From Paenibacillus auburnensis (lineage in GTDB: Bacteria; Bacillota; Bacilli; Paenibacillales; Paenibacillaceae), in the NCBI RefSeq assembly GCF_927798115.1, contig NZ_CAKMMG010000001.1, positions 2,541,399 through 2,605,398 on the forward strand: 64,000 nucleotides of DNA, in the 5' to 3' direction. Shown here in pieces: positions 19,021 through 25,692 of the stretch. Within the stretch, counting starts at the first letter, position 1, and every line of letters starts with the position of its first letter. The notes under the pieces are model-generated. The model saw only the letters and a program-made list of their open reading frames with translations, did not search any database and was not told the DNA's origin. Both the position numbers and the translations under genes were made by a program.

Positions 19021-20172
19021 TTATCTGACTCCTTTCCGTGTCAATGAGAAGATGGAGATAATCACAAAGCCTAAGGACAACGCCAGCGCATTATAGACAG
19101 GCATCAGATGAATTACACCCTGCTGGATATAATCGAACAACGGCTGCTGAAACACCTCGTTGATACTGAGCTTGCTGAGTGAGCCGAAATCAAGCTTGAT
19201 GAATCCGCCTCCGATAAACGTCATAACAGGAATCAGCAGCGAGACAATACCGTCCAGCGCCTTCATGCGGCGTCCAAGCACTCCGAGAAACAACCCCAGC
19301 GCATTGAAGAAAACCGCTCCCACGATGATGATTAACAGGACCACCAGATTGCTTGCGCCATAGGATACATTGAAGAACAGCTTGGCACAGAAGACGATGA
19401 TCAGCCCCTGAATAATGGAGATCGAGCATCCGGTCAGCCATTGGCTGACTACCAGTGACATTTTGGAAAGCGGAGAAATGAGATAGCGGTCGCCAAGTGC
19501 CTCATTGTACTCCTCCTGAATAAAATTCATTGTGTTAGCCAGGCCGTAAAAGAGAATCAGCACCAGCATCGTCACTCCGTAATAGCTCAGCCCTGACATA
19601 TTGCCCGCATCACTCTGCTTCTCGGACGTATTTCCTGCTGTCAGCAGATTGCTGTAAACATGCTGATACACGATAGGCTGGTTGTTCTGTCCGGACACAT
19701 CCATTGCCTGATAGCCGTCCCCGAAGGCGGAGAGGGTCAAGGCTGTGATGTCCACCTTATCGATGTTCTGATCCTTGCCGTAGATGGTTACTGCGCTCTC
19801 CTGCTTGGCATTAACCCCTTCCGTTAAACCGGCCGGCAGATAAATATATTGGTCATATTCATCAGCCTCCAGAGACTTCCGGGCCTCCTCCGCGTTCTCC
19901 GCGACAGTTACCTTGTACAGCTCCTGGTTCTCCTTGCCTGTCAGGAAGGACACAATATCCTTACCGAGCTGTCCCTTGTCCTCATTGACCACAACCGTAC
20001 GGGTCTGAGTGATGTTGATGGCTCCCGCTGTCTCCTCCGGCTCAGAATGAAACATGGTGGATAAGGCATTGCCGAGGATTACAATCAGCAGCAGCGGCAA
20101 CAGAATGTAGTTGACGAATACGACCGGACTTTTTATTTTCCGTTTCATGCTTGTCAGATAAATGGTCCACAT
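19021..20172 (-). CDS. ABC-2 type exporter permease
   Basis: A 383-residue ABC-2 permease, similar in plan to its downstream partner: an N-terminal helix near 15-35, a roughly 150-residue outside domain, and a cluster of helices from about residue 190 to the end. It contains the segment with YYGVTMLVLILFYGLANT typical of the fourth-helix region of this superfamily. The gene begins 2 bases after the ATPase stop and ends 1 base before the next permease, so the three are co-translated. Together they would form a heterodimeric channel driven by the ATPase. Confidence 0.85.
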   Translation of the reverse strand: MWTIYLTSMKRKIKSPVVFVNYILLPLLLIVILGNALSTMFHSEPEETAGAINITQTRTVVVNEDKGQLGKDIVSFLTGKENQELYKVTVAENAEEARKSLEADEYDQYIYLPAGLTEGVNAKQESAVTIYGKDQNIDKVDITALTLSAFGDGYQAMDVSGQNNQPIVYQHVYSNLLTAGNTSEKQSDAGNMSGLSYYGVTMLVLILFYGLANTMNFIQEEYNEALGDRYLISPLSKMSLVVSQWLTGCSISIIQGLIIVFCAKLFFNVSYGASNLVVLLIIIVGAVFFNALGLFLGVLGRRMKALDGIVSLLIPVMTFIGGGFIKLDFGSLSKLSINEVFQQPLFDYIQQGVIHLMPVYNALALSLGFVIISIFSLTRKGVR

Positions 20173-20174
20173 GG

Positions 20175-21092
20175 CTAATCCCTCAAATTCTTCTTGGTTA
20201 ATTTGAAGAAAACCTGTTCCAGATTCGGCGAGATGTATTGAAAGCTTTTGACCTCATCACCGAATCTTGCTTTAATTTCACTGAGAATGCTGACGTTATT
20301 CTTCGGGACAGAGAGCTCGACCGTGTTCTCGTCGGTTGCGATCACCGTGTATTCGGCCAGCCGCTCGGCATAAGCCGCTCCCTTTTGCTGGAACTCAAGC
20401 TTAAGGATTGCCTGATCGGTGTTTGCCTCCAGAACATCACTCAGCTTGCCTTCACAGAGCAGCGTGCCTTTGTCGATAATGCCGACATGAGAGCAGATTT
20501 TCTCTACCTCCTCCATGTAGTGCGAGATGTAGACGATGGTTGTGCCAAGCTGGTTCAGCTCAAGAATGGCATCCAGGATCCGGTTGCGCGACTGGGGATC
20601 AACCCCTACGGTCGGCTCATCCAGAATGATGACATCCGGATTATGCACAATGCCGCATGCGATGTTCAGCCGCCGCTTCATCCCGCCCGAGAATTTCTTA
20701 GGCTTCTGCTTACGCTCATCCCACAGCCCGACGAATTCGAGTGCGTAGCGGACCTGATTTTTCAGCCGTTCCCCCTTCAGGTTATAGAGCTTGCCGAAGA
20801 ATTCCACATTCTCATACGCCGACAGATCGTAGATCAGCGCCAGATCCTGCGGTACATATCCCACCCGGCTTTTCGTGCTCTGGTTCGGGTACTCGTTGAA
20901 CCACTGCAATTTACCCTTCTGCGGGTTCTCCAGCCCCAGCATCACCTTGGTCAAGGTTGACTTCCCGGCTCCGTTAGGGCCTAGCAGTCCATAAATTTGT
21001 TTGTCTGTGATAGAGATCGTTAACCCGTCCAGAACGGGTTCCTTTTTGTTGTAGCTGAAATCTATAGCCTCGCCTGAAAAAATTGTCCGCAT
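20175..21092 (-). CDS. ABC exporter ATP-binding protein
   Basis: A 305-residue ATPase that powers the two adjacent ABC-2 permeases. Visible motifs: Walker A GPNGAGKST, signature FSGGMKRRL, Walker B VIILDEPTVGVDP and the switch His in YISHYMEE. About 80 residues follow the nucleotide-binding domain, as is common in drug-type ABC-2 exporters. The start is the ATG at 21092 (MRTIFSG), which has TTAGGAGG 10 bases upstream; an upstream in-frame extension to 21212 has no ribosome site and no family similarity. This is the first gene of the biosynthetic operon, so the exporter should be made before or with the synthases. Confidence 0.93.
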   Translation of the reverse strand: MRTIFSGEAIDFSYNKKEPVLDGLTISITDKQIYGLLGPNGAGKSTLTKVMLGLENPQKGKLQWFNEYPNQSTKSRVGYVPQDLALIYDLSAYENVEFFGKLYNLKGERLKNQVRYALEFVGLWDERKQKPKKFSGGMKRRLNIACGIVHNPDVIILDEPTVGVDPQSRNRILDAILELNQLGTTIVYISHYMEEVEKICSHVGIIDKGTLLCEGKLSDVLEANTDQAILKLEFQQKGAAYAERLAEYTVIATDENTVELSVPKNNVSILSEIKARFGDEVKSFQYISPNLEQVFFKLTKKNLRD

Positions 21093-21275
21093 TGCTGATG
21101 TACCTCCTAAAAATGTTGTGAGCTTCTGCTCCTGTGAAATCCTCCGAACGAATTCTCTTAGGAATTCATTGCGAGGCCTGTTTCCTACATTCACAGTGTA
21201 GCATCGGTGCAAAAGGATATACTTTTATGTCATAACAGGCGGATTTAAGATAATAACTGCATGATTTTGCGCACA
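21093..21275 (-). promoter_or_regulatory. Leader and presumed promoter region of the biosynthetic operon
   Basis: This stretch separates the exporter ATPase gene from the terminator of the upstream gene and must hold the promoter of the whole minus-strand operon. I see no convincing -35/-10 pair. A short inverted repeat, CTACA-N7-TGTAG, at about 21184-21200 may be an operator. The leader is over 100 bases long before the strong AGGAGG site, leaving room for regulation. Evidence is positional only. Confidence 0.35.
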
Positions 21276-21317
21276 AAAAAACGGCCATGCCGCCTATCAA
21301 GGCGCATAACCGTTTAG
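21276..21317 (-). terminator. Rho-independent terminator after the BofC-like gene
   Basis: On the minus strand an outer arm AAACGG pairs with CCGTTT and an inner CGCCT-TGAT-AGGCG hairpin is perfect; a run of seven T follows. It separates the bofC-like gene from the biosynthetic operon. Confidence 0.85.
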
Positions 21318-21325
21318 TGCCTACC

Positions 21326-22090
21326 CTATTCCGATTGCATTACCTGCTCTGCTGAATCCCTGGCATAATCGCTGAAGGTCGAGAGCACGCTGTTGTACTC
21401 CTCGATATCCTGCACGCGTATGCCTTCGTGAAGCTGCTTCCAGATTTCTTCGGGGAGTGAGGATTTCATCGACCCCATGTCCATTTGGAAAAAGGTTTTG
21501 AGCACTTCTTCACCTGCCGGAGGCCCTTTGAACAAAGTCAGATTCCCTTGCTCATCCACCCCGATGTAGGCATCCTTTTTAGTCATCGGCGATAAGTCAT
21601 TTACCCGCTGCTCCAGCCACAGATCGCCTTCCTTGCTGATCCAGCCGTTCCAGCCGGGATGCTCCACAATCAGTGCTTTCAGCTGGGCGGGACTCTTCGC
21701 ACCGGGCAGTGTCTGCACTTCCTCACCTGCTACATAAGTGGTCTGTAGATGAACTGTTCTGCTGATGCCTCCGCGGCTCACCGCTTCCAGCAGTTGTGCG
21801 CGGTCCATTGCGGTGCTGCTGTCTTCCCTGTTATTCCCGGTATGATAAACGGCTGCCAGAGCCGCTACACTGTCCCCCTGATTCCCGTTCTGCAGCGGAT
21901 TATACCATTCACCCGCCGCTGCGGGTATCCTCCATTCGGAAGTACTTAGCAATCCGCTGATCTCTTCCGGAACCTGCATGCCGCGCCAGGCCAGCACCGT
22001 TAATGCAATACAAGCCGCTCCAACCCAAGGGGCTTTTTTCCACCGTCTCCATCGCCGCCACAGTTGTTTTTTCAAGCGAAAAGCGTTCAC
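21326..22090 (-). CDS. BofC-like membrane-anchored protein
   Basis: A 254-residue protein with a basic N-terminus (KKQLWRRWRRWKK) followed by one transmembrane segment at about residues 18-38, and an extracytoplasmic remainder. The C-terminal part (AYIGVDEQGNLTLFKGPP, then a helix-rich LHEGIRVQDIEEYNSVL) resembles the C-terminal domain of BofC, the forespore protein that restrains the SpoIVB protease in Bacillus. GTG at 22090, with GAAGGG 6 bases upstream, is preferred to the TTG at 22141. The N-terminal half is not typical BofC. It stands alone between the serpin gene and the PKS operon, and has its own terminator. Confidence 0.65.
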   Translation of the reverse strand: MNAFRLKKQLWRRWRRWKKAPWVGAACIALTVLAWRGMQVPEEISGLLSTSEWRIPAAAGEWYNPLQNGNQGDSVAALAAVYHTGNNREDSSTAMDRAQLLEAVSRGGISRTVHLQTTYVAGEEVQTLPGAKSPAQLKALIVEHPGWNGWISKEGDLWLEQRVNDLSPMTKKDAYIGVDEQGNLTLFKGPPAGEEVLKTFFQMDMGSMKSSLPEEIWKQLHEGIRVQDIEEYNSVLSTFSDYARDSAEQVMQSE

Positions 22091-22176
22091 TGTAATCCCT
22101 TCATTCTGGTTTTTTCCTATTGTGACCTGTGAAGGATGCAATTATGCGCTTTGGTGGAAATATTATGTTCCCGTTA

Positions 22177-23418
22177 CTACTCCGCAAGCAGCGGGTTCTC
22201 AATTGCGCCCATGAACAGCCAGACTCCGGTTTGTATGTCTTGAATAATATAGATAAACGGCCGGTTCACGGTCATTTCAAAAGGCTCTTCAGCTGGAGGG
22301 GCAGCTCCCGCGTCCATTCCAACCAGTGTTGAAGCGGCGGCTTCCGTCCCGGACTCATTCACTTCGATATATGTTTTATGAATAATACTGCTGATGAAGA
22401 TGGGAGTCCCCGTATCCGCTAGCCCTGAGAAATCCCCTTTGTTCGGGTCAAAAGCGAGCTTCACTCCCAGAGCCTGCACAGCTTTCTTCAAGTCTGTACC
22501 ATAGTTTGCTGTGAACCGGGGCAAAGAAAGCGATCCCTCTTTACCCGAAAATAGATCATCAGAAGGTAAACCGTCTTTTTCCAGATGATCAATAACCGAA
22601 TCCAGTGAAGAATCCTTGGCGGGGAGGATTACAATCATGTGCATCTGGCCCTCTCCGTACGGAAGACGCACGGCCTGCCAGTCCTTATCTTCTGCATACA
22701 GGAAGTGTCCAAACTGCTTCATCAAAGGAACCTCAACAGCCGGGCCAGAGGCGGGATAGAATTCACCCGGATGCGTATTTCCCTCCAGAAACACTTTCTT
22801 CCATCCACCCTTGAAATAAAGTGCGTTCACAAGTACGGCAACACTTTGCGCTCCGGGTGGCTGCTCCAGCATCCTGTCAATCTTCCCGGATGTGTGGTCA
22901 GAGACCCACTCGTTAATCGCTTTTACCGATTTCTCTCCCGTCAAATCTGTTTTGCGGATCTGAGCATCATAGAAGTTTTCACTTGTCAAATATCCTTTGC
23001 GCAGCGGTATATCTTGATTAGCCCATATGGAGTTAGCCAGCTCAAGCTGAATGCCGGGCCCGGCATCGTTCAGCAGCGGCAGCAGAGCGCCTTCACTAGT
23101 ATTAAGCTGATCCAGTTCATCAGGATCATAGCCCAGCAGCTTGCCTAGCTCCTCTGCCGTTTCCCCCTTACTGCCGTTGTAGGCCAGCGCCAGCGCAGCG
23201 GAAATGCTGTAAGGCGAAATCGTCAGATTCCCGCCTCCAACGCTCTGCCCTCTTAATTGGCTCAACAGCTTAAGCCCAAGCTCATTGCTCTGCCGGGCGA
23301 GCCTGGAGTCCAGCTTCTTTGCCGCATCTGCTCTTTCGCTGAAGCTCATCGGGGAACCCGCGGAACTACAGCTGGTCAGCAGCAGCAACGACAGAAGCAA
23401 TGCCAGTATCTTGTTCAT
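22177..23418 (-). CDS. Serpin-family protease inhibitor, lipoprotein
   Basis: A 413-residue serpin. The N-terminus is a lipoprotein signal ending in LLLLTSC, so it should be anchored on the outer face of the membrane. Serpin signatures include the N-terminal NLTISPYSISAALALAYNGS region, the hinge EVNESGTEAAAST and the C-terminal NRPFIYIIQD block. The small residues of the hinge (GTEAAAST) are those of inhibitory serpins, which insert this loop after cleavage. Counting 17 residues from the hinge Glu places the cleaved bond in the MDAGAA stretch, suggesting targets that cut after small residues; this is inference. ATG at 23418 has GGGGAGAAGG upstream; the upstream in-frame extension lacks such a site. 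Confidence 0.93.
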   Translation of the reverse strand: MNKILALLLSLLLLTSCSSAGSPMSFSERADAAKKLDSRLARQSNELGLKLLSQLRGQSVGGGNLTISPYSISAALALAYNGSKGETAEELGKLLGYDPDELDQLNTSEGALLPLLNDAGPGIQLELANSIWANQDIPLRKGYLTSENFYDAQIRKTDLTGEKSVKAINEWVSDHTSGKIDRMLEQPPGAQSVAVLVNALYFKGGWKKVFLEGNTHPGEFYPASGPAVEVPLMKQFGHFLYAEDKDWQAVRLPYGEGQMHMIVILPAKDSSLDSVIDHLEKDGLPSDDLFSGKEGSLSLPRFTANYGTDLKKAVQALGVKLAFDPNKGDFSGLADTGTPIFISSIIHKTYIEVNESGTEAAASTLVGMDAGAAPPAEEPFEMTVNRPFIYIIQDIQTGVWLFMGAIENPLLAE

Positions 23419-23601
23419 GGCCCTTCTCCCCTTCACAATCAATGGCTGAATGTATGTACCGAACATCCACGTACCATCTCTGACGCGAGGAAATGGAAAA
23501 AGTTTCAAGAGTGGCAGCATCACATTAGGAATAATCGGCTTCTGGATATGGCATAGATATATGGTATTATTTAACAAAAGAGAATTGAGGTGACATTCAG
23601 G

Positions 23602-23718
23602 ATGTTCAAACGGTCTGATAAGATATTTATTTTTATCCTCCTGGGGTTAGCGGTTCTTTTCATCGTCGCTTTCTTTGTAATCAGATATATCGTTCTCCAT
23701 ATTTCATTCGCTCCTTAA
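23602..23718 (+). CDS. 38-residue single-span membrane protein
   Basis: A very short gene, MFKRSDKIFIF..., with a basic/polar N-terminus and one hydrophobic helix at about residues 8-34. A GAGGTGA ribosome site lies about 8 bases before the ATG. I do not recognise it. It is the first of a set of small membrane proteins on the plus strand, divergent from the serpin gene. Single-span peptides of this size can be regulators of membrane proteins or toxins; nothing here decides. Confidence 0.6.
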   Translation: MFKRSDKIFIFILLGLAVLFIVAFFVIRYIVLHISFAP

Positions 23719-23791
23719 CGGGGCTTGCCAGTCCATAATTTATTAATTGTGATCATGGATGTATACCAAATTAATAAAGGAGATAGTTAAC

Positions 23792-23971
23792 TTGCATAAA
23801 AAGAAATACTTCACCCTTTTACCGCCATTCCTCATTCTAGGGATCATCTTGGCCTTCACTCTTCCATCCACTACAAGATCATTTGCATTATTTGCAACCG
23901 TGATGGTATTTTGGATTACTTACTATGTTTGGATATATATTGAGAAGCTGATACGGAAGAATAAAGAATAG
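23792..23971 (+). CDS. Small two-helix membrane protein
   Basis: A 59-residue protein, starting MHKKKYFTLLPP, with two hydrophobic helices (about 8-24 and 30-48) and basic ends (KKK at the N-terminus, RKNKE at the C-terminus). TTG at 23792 is chosen because AAAGGAG lies 9 bases upstream; an ATG at 23759 in the same frame lacks a site. A near copy follows at 24090, broken by a frameshift. Unknown function. Confidence 0.65.
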   Translation: MHKKKYFTLLPPFLILGIILAFTLPSTTRSFALFATVMVFWITYYVWIYIEKLIRKNKE

Positions 23972-24089
23972 TATTTGTTCTGCATGAGTATCTCGTACTG
24001 TGCAACAATCAGTATTCATTCAATCAATTCCCATAAATTAGTATGAGGTGAGAATATATTGAATACACAGCTAGTAATGAGGAGCTTAT

Positions 24090-24262
24090 ATGCATAAAAA
24101 GAAGTATCGTACGCTCTTAACACTGTTCCTGATTCTGGATTTCATCCTGGCCGCTACATTACCCTTCGAAAAAAGATATCTACCTTTCACGCTATCTTTG
24201 CTTTTTGGGTTACCTATTACACTTTGATTTTTATTGAGAAGAAAAAGAAACACAAAGAGTAG
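24090..24262 (+). pseudogene. Frameshifted paralogue of the preceding small membrane protein
   Basis: Begins MHKKKYRTLL after GAGGAG, closely matching the neighbour at 23792 through LFLILDFILA and the following TLP. Then the original frame stops early, but moving to the next frame at the run of six A (about 24167-24174) restores FWVTYYTLIFIEKKKKHKE, which matches FWITYYVWIYIEKLIRKNKE of the neighbour. A single-base indel in the A run explains it. It could be true decay or a sequencing error in the homopolymer. Confidence 0.75.
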
Positions 24263-24375
24263 GCTTTATTACGCTATTTGCGTCAACTGTCCGGTATCTT
24301 CGTACTGCGTAGTATTATATAGCCATGTTGTGTTAATCTAAATTTATACTTTTTTGGTAATTTTGCTCGAGAGGA

Positions 24376-24576
24376 ATGGATAAGTTGAAAATATCTGCCC
24401 GAACATTCTTTATCACTATGTCTTTAGTATTTGTAATAACCATCATAACAAAGAGCTTTCGAGTAATTTTTTCATCTTCTGTGCTTGATAAATCACTAAA
24501 CGTTGTAATGATTATTCTTCTTTCTGGTCTCGTTGGCGCCTTTATAAGAGAATTACTTCTGCCAAAAGAGAAATAG
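24376..24576 (+). CDS. Small membrane protein, unknown
   Basis: A 66-residue protein with two hydrophobic segments (about 10-26 and 42-58) and the C-terminus RELLLPKEK. The GAGAGG ribosome site is too close to the ATG at 24376 (1 base), and is spaced 9-10 bases from an in-frame TTG at 24385, which may be the true start (MKISART). No family recognised. Lies in the AT-rich group of small membrane genes. Confidence 0.6.
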   Translation: MDKLKISARTFFITMSLVFVITIITKSFRVIFSSSVLDKSLNVVMIILLSGLVGAFIRELLLPKEK

Positions 24577-24635
24577 GCTACTAGAAGGCATGTTAAAGTG
24601 GAAATAAATACGTTAATTAAGAGAGGATGTAAAAA

Positions 24636-24881
24636 GTGACAAACAATATTTATAAGATATTAGGAACAATTTTCTTAATTATTAGTGCTGTTATTTATAC
24701 ATCTGAAAGAGTAATCGAAAAAATTTCAGTTTCATTAGTAAATGCTGGATTTGCTTCACATGGTACAAGTGTCAATAATGAACCGAATTACCCAGGTTTT
24801 TTTGGGAATTTCTTTGTTTGGTTTTTCTTCTTTTTAGGATTTTTATTACTTGCATATGGCTTCCCGAACAACAAAAAGTAA
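24636..24881 (+). CDS. Small membrane protein, unknown
   Basis: An 81-residue protein with an N-terminal helix (about 5-20), a polar middle (NAGFASHGTSVNNEPNYPG) and a very aromatic second helix (FFVWFFFFLGFLLL). GTG start at 24636 preceded by GAGAGGATG about 6 bases away. Both termini are predicted inside. Not recognised. Confidence 0.65.
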   Translation: MTNNIYKILGTIFLIISAVIYTSERVIEKISVSLVNAGFASHGTSVNNEPNYPGFFGNFFVWFFFFLGFLLLAYGFPNNKK

Positions 24882-24918
24882 TATCTGATCACGCTTCGGC
24901 CTACGAGGAGGACTCAAT

Positions 24919-25128
24919 ATGAAACTGCAGAGAGCTGATGAAATGAATCAATTTCAAAATGATAAATCTGCTAAAAACTCTTACATATTTTTCACTTTAG
25001 CGTTGTTGGTTTGGTCATTAATCAACTTGTTTTCAAAAGGTAAAACGGGCTGGGAGTTTACTATATTGCTGGTAGGAAATGTAGTTTTCTTTTGGTCAAG
25101 AATCTTCTACAGAAGAAAAATGAAATAA
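24919..25128 (+). CDS. Small membrane protein, unknown
   Basis: A 69-residue protein with a polar N-terminal 20 residues, then two helices (about 22-38 and 47-60) and a basic end (RRKMK). ACGAGGAGG stands about 7 bases before the ATG, a strong site. Last gene of the small membrane group; a hairpin at 25176 may terminate it. Unknown function. Confidence 0.68.
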   Translation: MKLQRADEMNQFQNDKSAKNSYIFFTLALLVWSLINLFSKGKTGWEFTILLVGNVVFFWSRIFYRRKMK

Positions 25129-25175
25129 ACAAGTAGATGGATGATTACTAATCTAATAGCAAACGATAGCTCAAT

Positions 25176-25228
25176 AAACCAACAGTAGTCTAGGACTTTA
25201 TTTTGATTTTAGACAGCTGTTGGTTTTT
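25176..25228 (+). terminator. Long hairpin ending the small membrane gene group
   Basis: Perfect 10-base arms AAACCAACAG and CTGTTGGTTT enclose a second pairing of GTCTA with TAGAC; TTTTT follows. Good rho-independent terminator on the plus strand. Confidence 0.7.
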
Positions 25229-25692
25229 ATATTGGAACCCTCAAAACGAGTTCCTATGGAATTCGCTAGTGAGCATTATGCGTCTACCGCTCAGTGTCGT
25301 GGATATTTTCTATTCCATTAGCACAGAACCGATTACTGGATAGTCTTAAGTTAGACTGCACTAAGAAACCAGAGAATCGCGCTCCACATCAGCGTTTTCT
25401 TGCTTGGATTTAATATTTTCATTATGGATAAATGCGGATTTTGAGCAAATAGGCAAAAAACCGACTTGCGTAAATAGCGGAAGCGCTAGCCTCTGAGACC
25501 ACGGCATGGGAGAGCGTAGCGGCTCCCCCATCGATTATTATGGTCAATCGCTCGGAAATGGGGGTACACTTTTGGTCGTAACCCATTCAGCGATTGTTTC
25601 CTTCCTGATACAGTCAAAGACTAAATGGTCGCATTTACGATACATATAAAACACTGACGAAGCGGATGGTAAAAAATTAACAAAATCACGCT
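25229..25692. other. Non-coding AT-rich gap with two short hairpins
   Basis: No credible gene. It holds a perfect TAGCG-GAAG-CGCTA hairpin (25475-25488) and a GGGAG...CTCCC hairpin (25508-25527). The GGAGAGCGTAGCG stretch resembles interspersed intergenic elements often seen in Paenibacillus genomes. At 25672-25690 a small ACGC...GCGT hairpin followed by T-rich sequence on the minus strand may terminate the CocE operon. Confidence 0.5.
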
